Shown: one piece after another, positions 36,626 to 46,884 of the stretch
Layout: each line of letters opens with the position of its first letter
Numbering within the stretch: the first letter of the stretch is position 1
Origin: Phycisphaeraceae bacterium
GTDB taxonomy: Bacteria; Planctomycetota; Phycisphaerae; Phycisphaerales; UBA1924
DNA: 64,000 nt
Direction: 5' to 3'
NCBI GenBank assembly: GCA_019636845.1
Contig: JAHBWV010000001.1
Coordinates: forward strand, 2,852,001-2,916,000
The notes under the pieces: generated by a model
Database searches by the model: none
The model's input: only the letters and a program-made list of their open reading frames with translations
Told to the model about the DNA's origin: nothing
Position numbers and translations under genes: made by a program

Positions 36626-39600
36626 TTATCCGTCGGACCTTCCCTCTCGCTCCATGCGCTCTCGAGCGCGGCGCTTCGCCGCCATGAGTGAGGACTCACC
36701 CGATTCAGATGACGCCCGATCCGGCTCCGACCGGGGCGGAGGTGCCGTGCCCGCTCCCGGCGTGCCGGGCTCTGATCCCTGACCGACGCCCCGGTTGGGC
36801 GTCGCGATCCGGGAACGGGCATCGGCGATGCGAGACGCAAGCCGATCTGCCGCCTGCTGCTGCCGGATGCGCTGCGCATCCGCATCGCTCAGCGTCCCAG
36901 CTTGCTCGCGCCCCATCGTCGGGCGAGACGCGCGAAGCGCACCCAGCGTCGATGCCGATTCCGAGCCACGATGACGCGTCGCGTCCCTCGCCCGAGATCC
37001 CAGACCATCGCCGAATCGATCGCTCACCAGACGATCCCACGCGATGCGACGCGTCGCAATGTCCATCAGCAACACCGCCATGATCCACGGAAGAAGGTCC
37101 CGCCAGAGCGGACGAAGCACCCGACGAGGCACCATCGTCGAGCGATCGAAGACCGCCCGCGTCGAGAGCGACGCCTCGCTCCGCATCACGCCCCCGGACA
37201 CCTCCGCAATCCGTGCGAGCAGCGGCATCGGATCCTCACCCGGTGTGAACTCGACACCGGGCGGTGAAACCGCAACGGCAAGCGCGGGAGGAAGCGTCCG
37301 CTCCACGGGCTCCCCACCCTCGCCGATGCTTGTCTGTCGAGCCCTCGCCAGCGCCACATACGACGCGCCGACCACAACCGGTGCCTGCCCCTCGTACCGA
37401 CCCGGCCCGATCTGCCTCAGCACGATCTCGCTCGGCTCCTCCCCCGAATCCCGCCGATAGAGCATCACCCGCGCATCGATCCCGTCAAGCGGATCTCCCT
37501 CGGGCGACATCGCCTCCAGAACAAGCCGGACACGCGACCCCTCGACTCGGGCCGCAAGCTCGAGCGGACCCGACGAGAGAGACCGACCGATCACACGCGC
37601 TACCCGCGTCCAGAACGGTGCGTACCCCTCCCACTCCAGCCACTCCGAGGCCCAGTCGTGCGCATCCGACGTGAACGCCAGCACACGCCCCAGATCTACC
37701 GGCCAATGCGCCAGCAGCGGCTCTCCCTCGGGCGCGACCATCGCCAGCGTCACCAGCGGATCCTCCTTCGCGCGAGTCATCACATAGCCGAACAGATCGG
37801 GCGGCGACGGAAGATCCTGCACGATCGGCGATCCCGTCGGCAGCACACGCGGCGCGAACCGCCCCTCACGCACCATCGGGCTGCGCACCACCTCGATGAT
37901 CTTCAGAAAGACGCGCGGAAGACGCGTCGGGTTGATCACATTGTGAAACACACCCTCCCCGAGATCCGCCATCGCACGCATCGTCTGAACGTCGGCATCG
38001 TCACCGACAGCGATCGTCGTGACCTTCACGCCCTCCGCAGCAAGGCCCGCCGCCATCGGCGGCAGATCCTCCGCCCGGATGCTCCGGCCGTCCGAGAGCA
38101 AGACAACGTGCTTCACCTTCGCCTCAACGCCGCGTAACTCCTGCGCCGCAGCGATCAACCCGGCCCGCGCATCCGTGCCGCCATCGGGCCGGATCCCGAG
38201 CACCCGCCCGACCGACAGATCCGGATCGGAATTCGGACCGAGCGGCACCACCACCTCGGCGTTGTTGCTGAACCGCACCACGCCGACAAGATCCGTGCGA
38301 TCAAGCGAGCGGATCGCGACCGCAACCGACTCGTTGGCGACCTGCTGCTGAGTCCTGGAAGAGCCGAGCACAGGACGACGCATCGACCCCGAGCTGTCGA
38401 GCACAAAGACGATCGCAACCTCCGGCACAACGATCCGATCGGGCAGATCGAGCAGCACCGGCAGGATCGGCTCAAGCTCGCTCCCCTTCCACCCGCCCGC
38501 GCCGAACGACGCGTGCCCACCGATCATCGCAAGCCCGCCCCCGAGGTCGCGAACATACGACACCAACGCCCGCTGAGTCTCCTCGGCAACCGCCGAAGCC
38601 GGCACATTCTGGAGGATCACCAGATCGAAGGGCTCGAAGCCGATCAGATCCGTCGGCAAGGCCTCCGGAACAACCACCCGCACACCAAGCCCCGATCTCG
38701 CGAGCGGCCCCACAAGCGCATAGCCCGCCGATGCGGGATCCGCGTTGCCCACTCCATCAACGATCAGGATCTCGCCCGTGCCCGGGCTCAGAATCTCCGC
38801 CCGCCCGATGTTGTTGACCAGAATCGAATCGCCGATGAGTTCGCCGGTCTCGCTCCGATCGGGCTCGAAGATCGCTTGCACAGAGTGAACTCGCCCCTCG
38901 CCGAGCGGAAACTCGGCCAGGTGGATCGAACGCCCGCGCGGCGCCTCGATCACACGCGACGACGAGCCGTCCCCGTCGATCCGCACGGCCTGCCCATTGA
39001 GAAACACCCGCAGCGTGCCGCGAGATCCCTCGGTCGAGTAGACGTGAATGCGGGCCGCGACAGTCCCGCCCGCTGCCGCACGAGGCGGAACATCCACACG
39101 CTCGACAAACGTCTCGCCCCCCGTCGGCGGCGCGATCGCGACCACGTCCACGGGTATCGAGCGCGCTCCCAGATCCGACGCCGCCGCGAGCGCATCGCCC
39201 ACTGTCTGGTGGCCGTCGGTCACGAGGATGACACGCCCGTCCGCATTCGGCGGAATGATCGCGCCCGCCAGACGAATCGCCGGATCAATGCCCGTGCCGT
39301 CCGTCGGCAACAGATCCCACGACCGCTCACCGATCTTCCCCAGCGTCGGCGTCGCGAGCGCGGCCGCACGACCGTCAAACAACACCACGCCGAGCAGATC
39401 ATCCGGCCCGCGCGAGCGATCCAACCGCTCGATCGCCGCGCGGATCGATGCAACCGCGACGCCCGGATCCTCCGCACGCGACACCACCGAGCCGGAGACA
39501 TCCACCGCAAACACAACGGCAAGGCGGTCCGATGTGCCGACCACACTCGCCCCCGACAACGCCAGCACAACCAGCAGCAACAACGCACACCGGGCTAGAA

Positions 39601-39754
39601 CCGCAGAGACGCGCCGCGCCGGACTCATCGTCGAGAGCCACCTCAGCCCCGTCCACGCAATCGGTATCGCCAGCGCCAGCAGCACGAGCCACATCGGCTC
39701 CTCGAAATGAAGGGGAGGCGTCCAGCGCGGATTCGCAAGCTCAGGCGAGGTCAT
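36626..39754 (-). CDS. Membrane protein with two VWA domains
   Basis: 1042 residues. Two N-terminal transmembrane helices (~22-40, ~50-70) precede a first VWA domain with MIDAS VFAVDVSGS (~80-230), a linker, and a second VWA domain with FVLDSSGSM (~440-600). A further membrane segment (LLPWIMAVLLMDIA) lies near residue 920, and the last ~100 residues are charged and Gln/Arg-rich. Such proteins occur in BatA/BatB and MoxR-linked membrane clusters. No MoxR or DUF58 gene is in the window. The start overlaps the upstream gene by 4 nt, so the two form an operon. Confidence 0.85.
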   Translation of the reverse strand: MTSPELANPRWTPPLHFEEPMWLVLLALAIPIAWTGLRWLSTMSPARRVSAVLARCALLLLVVLALSGASVVGTSDRLAVVFAVDVSGSVVSRAEDPGVAVASIRAAIERLDRSRGPDDLLGVVLFDGRAAALATPTLGKIGERSWDLLPTDGTGIDPAIRLAGAIIPPNADGRVILVTDGHQTVGDALAAASDLGARSIPVDVVAIAPPTGGETFVERVDVPPRAAAGGTVAARIHVYSTEGSRGTLRVFLNGQAVRIDGDGSSSRVIEAPRGRSIHLAEFPLGEGRVHSVQAIFEPDRSETGELIGDSILVNNIGRAEILSPGTGEILIVDGVGNADPASAGYALVGPLARSGLGVRVVVPEALPTDLIGFEPFDLVILQNVPASAVAEETQRALVSYVRDLGGGLAMIGGHASFGAGGWKGSELEPILPVLLDLPDRIVVPEVAIVFVLDSSGSMRRPVLGSSRTQQQVANESVAVAIRSLDRTDLVGVVRFSNNAEVVVPLGPNSDPDLSVGRVLGIRPDGGTDARAGLIAAAQELRGVEAKVKHVVLLSDGRSIRAEDLPPMAAGLAAEGVKVTTIAVGDDADVQTMRAMADLGEGVFHNVINPTRLPRVFLKIIEVVRSPMVREGRFAPRVLPTGSPIVQDLPSPPDLFGYVMTRAKEDPLVTLAMVAPEGEPLLAHWPVDLGRVLAFTSDAHDWASEWLEWEGYAPFWTRVARVIGRSLSSGPLELAARVEGSRVRLVLEAMSPEGDPLDGIDARVMLYRRDSGEEPSEIVLRQIGPGRYEGQAPVVVGASYVALARARQTSIGEGGEPVERTLPPALAVAVSPPGVEFTPGEDPMPLLARIAEVSGGVMRSEASLSTRAVFDRSTMVPRRVLRPLWRDLLPWIMAVLLMDIATRRIAWDRLVSDRFGDGLGSRARDATRHRGSESASTLGALRASRPTMGREQAGTLSDADAQRIRQQQAADRLASRIADARSRIATPNRGVGQGSEPGTPGAGTAPPPRSEPDRASSESGESSLMAAKRRARERMEREGRSDG

Positions 39755-42396
39755 TGGCCATCCGACGAAGGAAGAGATCCGGGCTGCGCCTCCGCACGAT
39801 CGCGATAACGCTGAAACACTCTTCTCACAAGGTCGCTCCGCCGGTCAGGAACCGACTGCTGCTCGATCGCTCGCTCGATCCCCGAAGCCGCCTCGCGCAG
39901 AGCACCCGGTGTGATCGGTGCCATCTCGCGCGGGGCCGACAACTCCGAGGGCCGCTCCCCCGCAACACGCCCACCCCTGTTGGAACCATCATCACGCGGC
40001 CCCTTCACCTCTTCAATCGACGTCGGGCCCGACCCGGCACGCTGAGACACGCCGGGCGGCCCCTGCCTCCCCTCACCCGCGAAACGCTCAAGCCCCGATC
40101 CCGAGCGCGGATCCTCTCTCTCCCCGCCCCGAGATGCCCCACGCTCGCCACGCTCCGGCTCACCACCGCTTGCAAGACGCTCCGATACCTCCCGCAGACG
40201 CTCTGCTGCCTCCTGCTGCCGACGAGCATCGGCGTTCCGCTCCGCGGCATTCCGCAACGCCTGCTGAAAGCGCTCAAGACCCGACGGTGCTCCCCGCGAC
40301 GGCTCACCCTGCTCATCACCCTGTCGCTCCGATTGCTGCGAAGATCGCTCACCCTGCTCACCCCGTTCGCTTTCACGCGCGACACCCTCCGCGCCCTGTC
40401 GCCGCTCCCCCTGTTGTTCGCCGCTCTCGCGTTGCTCACTCTGCCCCTGATTCCCCGATGCTTGGCGTGCGCGTTCCGACTGCGCGCCACCCTGCTCGCG
40501 CGATCCGGGCTGCTGATCCCCCTGCTTGGCCCGGTCGTCACTGCCCTGCGCCCCCTGCTCTTGACCACCTTGCTTCTGACCCGACTCACCCTGCTCGGCC
40601 TGGCCCTGCTCCTGCGCGCCCTGCTCCTGCGCGCCCTGCTCGCTCGCTCTATCCCCTTCGCCCCCCGCACGCTCCTCGCGCCCTGCCGCTTGATCGCTGC
40701 CTGTCCGCTGTTCGCCGCCCTCTCCGGCACCACGCTCGCGCTCTGCCGCCTGTTCACCGCCCGAGCGCTCCGCCTCCCCCTCCGCGCCACCTTCCTTCTT
40801 CTCCGCTGACTGATCTTGCTGACTCTGCCCCTGATCCTCGCGTGCCCCCGATTGCGACCGCGAATCGCCCTGCGCATCCGCGGCCCTCTGCTCCGCCCCA
40901 GCCCCCGCACCCTGTTCCGGACTCCTCTCGGGCTTTCGCTCACTCTCCGGCGAACTCTCGCCCGCTGCCCGCTGCTCCTGCGTCCGCACATCCTCCGAGG
41001 CGGGCTTGCGCAACTCATCCGCCGCCTGTCGCGCGGCCTCGGCGATCGACTTCGCGTCGCGCTCCGCAGTTCGGCTCCCTTGTTCCTCTACGTCCCGCTC
41101 CCGCTCACGCTGCTCCCGTTCCAACGCATCAGCCGCGGCATCGATCGGATCCGCTTCCTCAACACCCCGGTCAGGATTCGTCTGGCCCTGCTCACCCTCG
41201 GGCTGTCTCTCTTGCTCTCTCGCGGATGACCCGGTCCCACGCTCGGCTTCAGCGTTCTCGCCCATCGCCTGCGCCGACCGTGCCGCCTCAGACTCGATCG
41301 CTCTGGCCAACGCATCAAGCTGCTCGGCCATGCGAGAGCGCTCCTCCGGCGACAACGACTCGGCATGCTCCGCAAGTTCGCGAGCAAGATCAGCCGCCTT
41401 GCCGACATCTCCACCCGCGAGCGATCGCAGCAGAGCATCGAGCCGTGGATCACGGGCCTGCTGCGACTGCGCGTCCGCTTCGGCCTCGCCACCCTGCTCA
41501 GACTCGCGCCCCGCGTCGAGCGCCGTGCGAGACGCCGCCGATGCAAGATCCCGTAGCCGCTCAGATGCAACACGGTTCTGATCCGCCTCACGCTCGGCTC
41601 GCTCGGCGAGCGATGCGGTCGTCGAGGCCGCCTCCGCGCGAGCATCCTCGCTGCGCATTCCCCCCTCGCGCAGCTCACGCTCAATATCCGCAAGCCGCTC
41701 GGCATCACGCTTCGAGATGGCAGGTCCCGTCGCCTCCGAGACCGCCCGCACCTCCTGCGCGGCACGCGCCACCTCAGAAGCAACCCTGGCCGCCGCAGGA
41801 TCCGCCCGCGCCACCGTTCGATCGCGATCGATCGACCTCGCGGGAAGCCAGACAACCGCGCAGCACGCCGCCACCAACAGAACGCCGCCCAGGGCCCACG
41901 AACGCCCGAGCGCAATCGACACAACACGCGCCGGCTCGCTCTCGCTCGCGGCCCTCTCAGCATCTCGGAGCAGGATCGCGACAAAGGCGTCGCCCCTCTC
42001 GCGCGGCGCAAGCTCGAGCGCGGATCTGATGTGATCGCTCCTGCCGATCGCTCTGTCCGCCATGGACGCCGCCGCAAGCACGCCGGGCATCCTCGCCATG
42101 CCGAACACGATACCGATCACCCACGCGACGCCGACGATCGCAACAAGAACGGGCCACGCCCCTTCAAGCGACACAAGCAGCGGCCACGCCATGTACTTTC
42201 CCATAAGCGTGCCGCCCAGCGCGACTCCACCACCGAATGCCAACGCGAGCCCCGTCGCTCTCAGGCACAGAGCGACCGCCGCTCGCGACCTGACTCGCGA
42301 GACAAGCCGACGGGTTTCTGGTATGTCTCTCGATGCCACGCCCGAATCATACGAAGCGATCCGGCCCGCCACCCTACCCACGCCACCCCGCCCCAA
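39751..42396 (-). CDS. Large Gln/Glu/Gly-rich membrane protein
   Basis: Up to 881 residues. The N-terminal part has transmembrane helices at ~46-62, ~75-100 and ~165-185, resembling proteins found beside VWA genes in Planctomycetes. Residues ~190-880 are mostly helical or disordered and very rich in Glu, Gln, Arg, Ala and Gly, with short repeats such as EQGAQEQGAQEQGQ. No enzymatic motif is visible. The start is uncertain: the ATG at 42396 is only 19 nt from the divergent trpD start, and a GTG at 42339 is an alternative. It probably works with the VWA protein at the membrane. Confidence 0.7.
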   Translation of the reverse strand: MGRGGVGRVAGRIASYDSGVASRDIPETRRLVSRVRSRAAVALCLRATGLALAFGGGVALGGTLMGKYMAWPLLVSLEGAWPVLVAIVGVAWVIGIVFGMARMPGVLAAASMADRAIGRSDHIRSALELAPRERGDAFVAILLRDAERAASESEPARVVSIALGRSWALGGVLLVAACCAVVWLPARSIDRDRTVARADPAAARVASEVARAAQEVRAVSEATGPAISKRDAERLADIERELREGGMRSEDARAEAASTTASLAERAEREADQNRVASERLRDLASAASRTALDAGRESEQGGEAEADAQSQQARDPRLDALLRSLAGGDVGKAADLARELAEHAESLSPEERSRMAEQLDALARAIESEAARSAQAMGENAEAERGTGSSAREQERQPEGEQGQTNPDRGVEEADPIDAAADALEREQRERERDVEEQGSRTAERDAKSIAEAARQAADELRKPASEDVRTQEQRAAGESSPESERKPERSPEQGAGAGAEQRAADAQGDSRSQSGAREDQGQSQQDQSAEKKEGGAEGEAERSGGEQAAERERGAGEGGEQRTGSDQAAGREERAGGEGDRASEQGAQEQGAQEQGQAEQGESGQKQGGQEQGAQGSDDRAKQGDQQPGSREQGGAQSERARQASGNQGQSEQRESGEQQGERRQGAEGVARESERGEQGERSSQQSERQGDEQGEPSRGAPSGLERFQQALRNAAERNADARRQQEAAERLREVSERLASGGEPERGERGASRGGEREDPRSGSGLERFAGEGRQGPPGVSQRAGSGPTSIEEVKGPRDDGSNRGGRVAGERPSELSAPREMAPITPGALREAASGIERAIEQQSVPDRRSDLVRRVFQRYRDRAEAQPGSLPSSDGQ

Positions 42397-42415
42397 GAGC
42401 CGCTATCGTCAGCCC

Positions 42416-43447
42416 ATGGACACTCGCGCGACGATCAGCCGCTTGATTGGACGTGAAACCCTCTCCGAGCACGAATCGGACACCCTCTTCGAGCAGATCC
42501 TCAGGGGCGACACCGACGCCGCTCAGCTCGGCGCGATCCTCGCCATCATCCAGTCTCGCGGCGCGACCGTCGATGAGATCGTCGGCGCCGCACGCGCCAT
42601 GAGAAGACACGTCTCCCGCGTTCCGGTCGATGGGCTACAACCCGGCACCGTGGTCCTCGACACCTGCGGCACAGGCGGCGCGGCCAAGACCTTCAACATC
42701 TCGACCTGCGCCGCGATGGTCGCCGCATCCGCCCGCCCCGGACGGCTCGCCATCGCCAAGCACGGCAACCGCAGCCGCTCCGGCAGAGGATCCGCCGAAG
42801 CACTCGCCCACCTCGGCGTGAATGTCGACGCCAGCCCGGCGACACAAGCGGCCTGTCTCCGCCGGGTGGGCGTCTGCTTCTGCTTCGCGATCCACCACCA
42901 CCCGGCGATGAAACACGCCGCCGGTCCTCGCGCCTCACTCGGTGTGCCGACGATCTTCAATCTGCTCGGGCCGCTGACCAATCCCGCGGGCGCAACACAC
43001 CAGTTGATGGGCGTCTATCACTCCGAACTGGTCCGCCCGGTCGGCGAAGCACTCGCCCGCCTGGGCTCGGTTCACGCGCTCGTCGTTCATTCAGAAGACG
43101 GTCTCGACGAGATCTCACCGTGCGCCCCCACACGAGCCGCCCTCGTCGACGGCACCAGCATCACACAGATCACGATCACGCCGGAAGACGCAGGCCTCGA
43201 ACGCAGCCCCATCGACGAGATCCGCGCCACATCGCTCGACGAAGCCGGTGCCATGTTCAGAGGTGTTCTCGAAGGACACCCGGGAGGACCCCGAAACGCG
43301 GTCGCACTCAACGCCGCGGCCGCTCTCCTCGTCGCACGCCTCGCACCCTCACTCAAAGAAGGCGTCTCACTCGCGCTCCGAGCGATCGACTCCGGCGATG
43401 CCGCCAGAACACTCGAAGCCCTCGTGCACGCCTCACACGAGGCATGA
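42416..43447 (+). CDS. trpD: Anthranilate phosphoribosyltransferase
   Basis: 343 residues. It has the glycosyltransferase family 3 hallmarks: helices LIGRETLSEHESDTLFEQIL, the PRPP-binding loop LDTCGTGGAAKTFNIST, KHGNRSRSGRGSAE, and IFNLLGPLTNPAG. It transfers phosphoribose to anthranilate in tryptophan synthesis. It stands alone, divergent from the Q/E/G-rich protein and convergent with the kinase gene. No other trp genes are in the window. Confidence 0.95.
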   Translation: MDTRATISRLIGRETLSEHESDTLFEQILRGDTDAAQLGAILAIIQSRGATVDEIVGAARAMRRHVSRVPVDGLQPGTVVLDTCGTGGAAKTFNISTCAAMVAASARPGRLAIAKHGNRSRSGRGSAEALAHLGVNVDASPATQAACLRRVGVCFCFAIHHHPAMKHAAGPRASLGVPTIFNLLGPLTNPAGATHQLMGVYHSELVRPVGEALARLGSVHALVVHSEDGLDEISPCAPTRAALVDGTSITQITITPEDAGLERSPIDEIRATSLDEAGAMFRGVLEGHPGGPRNAVALNAAAALLVARLAPSLKEGVSLALRAIDSGDAARTLEALVHASHEA

Positions 43448-43452
43448 CCCGA

Positions 43453-46077
43453 TCAGAACTGCGTCCCGCGATGCTCGATCGCCGTCCGAAGCGCCTGGCG
43501 AATCCGCTCGGCCCGAACCGTTGAGCCGGACTCATCGCCCCGAACAACAAGGTAGAAGGTCGGCTCGTCTCGGTCATCACCCGGAGCGACCCACACCACC
43601 GCGTCGCCCGCTTCCGGGTTCGAAGCAAGAAACTGCTGGATCGTGCGCGTCGCGTCGGCAGAGCCAAGCGGGATCTGCCCACGCATCGACCGCAACCGAG
43701 CCAGCAGATCATTCTGCCGGTCCACCTCGTCACCCTCGACATCGATCCCCGGCACATTGCCGAGCAATCTGAACCCGAACGCCATCATCCGCGCCGAAGC
43801 CCCCTCGATCGCCGCCCGAGCCCCGCGCGACATCGGAGGCAGAACATCCGTCACGATCAGCACCGAGCCGCCCGGTGACTGCGCCGCCGCGCTCGCCAGC
43901 TCGCTCGCCTCGCGGAACATCTCCTGCATCTCAACGATCCGCGTTGACGCGGTCTGCATCGCCTCCGCGATGCGTGCGTTCACGATCTCATTCGGACGCG
44001 CAACCGCGTTCACAGCCGAAACACCCTGCCCAGAGCTGCCGGAAACCTGTGCCGCATCAGGCACGAGAACCAGACCCGGCTGAGGATCAGCAACAACCAC
44101 ACGCGGCCCTGAATCACCTTCTGACCTTGAGTTCATCAGCGAGTAGCCGACAACGCCGCCACCCAGAAGCACCGCGATCCCGATAAACCCGAAGACCGCT
44201 GCCACAACACCGGCGTTCACGCCGGAGACTCCGTCCGCCCCTGTCGCTCGACGATGCCGACCGGACATCCGCGCGTGCGCACGCTCACGAGCCGCCGCCG
44301 CGCGCTCGCGCGCTGCGCGCAGCTGCTCCGGCGCCGAACGACGCGCAGGATCTGGAATCGCACGCACACGCTCGTTCCGAACCGCCTGACGCGCCGCCGG
44401 CGCGACCCCGCGATCCGGAGCCGTCGAGCCAGCGGGCACAGGCCCCTGGCGTGGCGAACCGAACCGCTCCGCGGCTCGATTCATCGCGTTCGCCGCGTTC
44501 GACATCGCCGCCGCAGCCGCAGCCCGCGCGCTCGCGCCAGACGCTCCTGACGCCTTCGCCACCACCGAATCCTCGCCCGCAACCCGGTAACTCCCTCGCC
44601 ACCAGTTCGTGATCAACAGTCTCGGACGCTGACGCAACCGCTCACCCGCGGGCACATGCGCATCCTGCCCGCTCGACACGCCCGCATCGCCTCGCGGCGG
44701 CACCGTGGCGCCCGCGTGCGCCACACGCGCGGCATCGACAAACGGCGCAGCATCATGGTGAGGCAGCTCCGGCTCATGCGAGTCGCCCCCTCGCACGCTC
44801 GGCAGATCCGCCGGACGCAGCGAGAAGGGATCGGCGGCCGCACGAACAGCCGCGAGATCGGCCAGCATGTCCGCCGCCGTCGCGTATCGCTTGTCATAGT
44901 CCGCCATCGCACGACGCACGATCCATCGCAGCGCCTCCGGGCAACGCTTGGTGATCTGGCTCAACCCGCCGTGCGCAGGGAACGAGTTCTCGATCACCGA
45001 ATACAGCACCGCGCCGACCGCGAACACATCGAACCTCGCGCCGTCCACCTGGTGCACCTTCGCGCCCTTCAGCGCCATCCGCACCATCTCCGGATCACGG
45101 AAATACTCCGTGCCGTGCGTCGTCAGCGTCATCGCCGAACGGAGCGGCGTCACCAGCCCGAGATCGACCAGGTGCGCCGTGTCATCGTGCACGATGATGT
45201 TGTCGGGCTTCACGTCCTTGTGCCAAAGCCCGCCCCGGTGGTACGAGTCCAGCGTCGCCAGAAGATCGGCGACATACTTCATCCCCTTCGAGAGCTCCTT
45301 GCCCGAGAGGCCGGCACCGCTCGACGCGTGCAACTGCTGCGTCACGAGCCCGAGCGACTCGCCCGGTACGTACCGCGTGATATAAAAGAAACGCTCCGCC
45401 GTCAGATCGTGGTCCAGCACGAACCCGAGCCGACGCGCCGCGTCGAGCGCTCGGCTCTCGCGAACAATCTGCGGCAGCGTGCTCCCGTCACGGATCGAGA
45501 ACGACTTGATCACCACCCGCCCGACGTCGCCGAAGCCCTGACGCTCGAACGTCGCACGCTTGATCGCATCCGGCTCGGCGATGTACAACTTCGCGCCCGA
45601 ACCGCCGCCCATCAACGATCCCAGGATCTTGTACCCCTCGAACTGCGCCGTCCGACCCGTCGGCTTGTCCGCGCCCGGTGCCGCACGCACAACCTCGGGA
45701 ATCCGATGCTCGATGCCCTCTGTCAGCGGCGTCAGCCCGAACAGCCGGGCGGGATGCCCGAGAAAGATCCGGTAAAGGCACCCGCCGATCGTCGCCGTCT
45801 CACGCTGCATCGCCCGACCGAAGTGCGCAGACGCCGACCACCGCCCGACAACGACCGTCCCCAGAATGATCGGCACAAACACCAGTGTGGTGATGAGAGA
45901 ACCGATCAGGCGCGCAACGTCAGCGATCTCGCCTCCGATGAAACCGAAGATCCTCGCAAACACCCACCCGATCGCCTTGAACAGCGGCACGATCAGATAC
46001 ATCACCACCGCCGCCGCGACCACCACGCCGACGAGCACCCCCAAAGTCACCAGTATGAATCCCACGGCGCTGGTCAT
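43453..46077 (-). CDS. Membrane serine/threonine protein kinase
   Basis: 874 residues. Two hydrophobic segments at ~6-32 and ~58-78 precede the kinase domain (~150-410). The catalytic loop is HKDVKPDNI (His286, Asp288) instead of HRD, and the metal-binding motif is DLG (VDLGLV) instead of DFG. A glycine-rich loop (LMGGGSGAKLY) and a VIKSF lysine are present. A long basic, Ala/Arg-rich region (~480-640) follows, then a transmembrane helix at ~655-680 and an extracytoplasmic domain of ~190 residues. Its neighbour upstream is an ECF sigma factor, a pairing common in planctomycetes. Both lie in the same direction, 51 nt apart. Confidence 0.85.
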   Translation of the reverse strand: MTSAVGFILVTLGVLVGVVVAAAVVMYLIVPLFKAIGWVFARIFGFIGGEIADVARLIGSLITTLVFVPIILGTVVVGRWSASAHFGRAMQRETATIGGCLYRIFLGHPARLFGLTPLTEGIEHRIPEVVRAAPGADKPTGRTAQFEGYKILGSLMGGGSGAKLYIAEPDAIKRATFERQGFGDVGRVVIKSFSIRDGSTLPQIVRESRALDAARRLGFVLDHDLTAERFFYITRYVPGESLGLVTQQLHASSGAGLSGKELSKGMKYVADLLATLDSYHRGGLWHKDVKPDNIIVHDDTAHLVDLGLVTPLRSAMTLTTHGTEYFRDPEMVRMALKGAKVHQVDGARFDVFAVGAVLYSVIENSFPAHGGLSQITKRCPEALRWIVRRAMADYDKRYATAADMLADLAAVRAAADPFSLRPADLPSVRGGDSHEPELPHHDAAPFVDAARVAHAGATVPPRGDAGVSSGQDAHVPAGERLRQRPRLLITNWWRGSYRVAGEDSVVAKASGASGASARAAAAAAMSNAANAMNRAAERFGSPRQGPVPAGSTAPDRGVAPAARQAVRNERVRAIPDPARRSAPEQLRAARERAAAARERAHARMSGRHRRATGADGVSGVNAGVVAAVFGFIGIAVLLGGGVVGYSLMNSRSEGDSGPRVVVADPQPGLVLVPDAAQVSGSSGQGVSAVNAVARPNEIVNARIAEAMQTASTRIVEMQEMFREASELASAAAQSPGGSVLIVTDVLPPMSRGARAAIEGASARMMAFGFRLLGNVPGIDVEGDEVDRQNDLLARLRSMRGQIPLGSADATRTIQQFLASNPEAGDAVVWVAPGDDRDEPTFYLVVRGDESGSTVRAERIRQALRTAIEHRGTQF

Positions 46078-46128
46078 GAGTCATGCTCCAGGTCGGACGC
46101 GCGTGCATGCTGCCGCGCCCTCCCGCAC

Positions 46129-46884
46129 TCAGCCGCCCAGACGGGCGGCCTCCTCGTCACGACGCCGCAACTCCATCTGCCGGTGGTAGATCTCGGCGAT
46201 GCTCTCATCGAAGAGGGCGTCGTCGGCCTTAGTCGGATTGAGGTCCAGCCCGTTTCGCTCCGCCTCCGACGCCTCGTCCTGCGTGAAGGAATACATCGCC
46301 ACGACCTGCGACAAACGACGACGAAGCATGTCCCGGATCTTGGCCAGCCGGCGGCTGATCGTCGGCTCCGAAAGCCCGAGCGAACTCGCGACGTCCTTCC
46401 CGCTCGTCCCGTCCAGCACACGCATCCTGTAGATGGCAAAGTCCGTGAAATCCGACTCTTTCTCGACCATCCGGATCGCCGCCTCGACCTTGGCGCGAAA
46501 CACAGCCGCCTCATACGCCTCGTCCACACCCTCGAAGCGGCCCGCCATCCAACGCTCATCGATCTCCGTCGCGCGCCGGTTCCCGCCCCGCTTCTGCGCG
46601 TTCCGCCGGTCCATCTCGTCGCCCAGCACGTGCTTCGCGATCGCGAGCAGCCAGGTTGAGAACCTCGCCCCGCGCGTCGGATCGAATCGATCGATCGAGT
46701 CCGAAAGCGCCGCAAGCGTCTCCTGCGAGAGGTCCTGCACCGTCTGCGAACCGATCTGACCCTTCCCCCACTTGGAGAGCTGGGCACGGATCACAGGCCC
46801 GAAGGTCTGCCACAACTCGAACCACGCCGCCTGGTCGTTCGCACGCAGGCGCGCCACAAATCCGGTTGTCAGCGAACTGAGCAT
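46129..46884 (-). CDS. ECF-type sigma factor linked to the serine/threonine kinase
   Basis: 251 residues. Region 2 includes VQDLSQETLAALSDSIDRFD and FSTWLLAIAKHVLGDEMDRR. Region 4 includes FAIYRMRVLDGTSGKDVASS, LGLSEPTISRRLAKI. The C-terminal ~50 residues extend past region 4 and may be a control element. No anti-sigma gene is adjacent; the kinase follows directly. Phosphorylation by that kinase is a reasonable proposal for how this sigma factor is controlled. Confidence 0.85.
   Translation of the reverse strand: MLSSLTTGFVARLRANDQAAWFELWQTFGPVIRAQLSKWGKGQIGSQTVQDLSQETLAALSDSIDRFDPTRGARFSTWLLAIAKHVLGDEMDRRNAQKRGGNRRATEIDERWMAGRFEGVDEAYEAAVFRAKVEAAIRMVEKESDFTDFAIYRMRVLDGTSGKDVASSLGLSEPTISRRLAKIRDMLRRRLSQVVAMYSFTQDEASEAERNGLDLNPTKADDALFDESIAEIYHRQMELRRRDEEAARLGG

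Noticed and set aside
39918..42029. A 703-residue open frame on the plus strand opposite the Q/E/G-rich gene
   Set aside because: It is Pro/Arg/Ala/His-rich, has no recognisable domain and mirrors the codon bias of the real gene on the minus strand.
44656..46659. A 667-residue plus-strand frame opposite the kinase and sigma genes
   Set aside because: Arg/His-rich shadow with no motif; it spans two well-supported genes.
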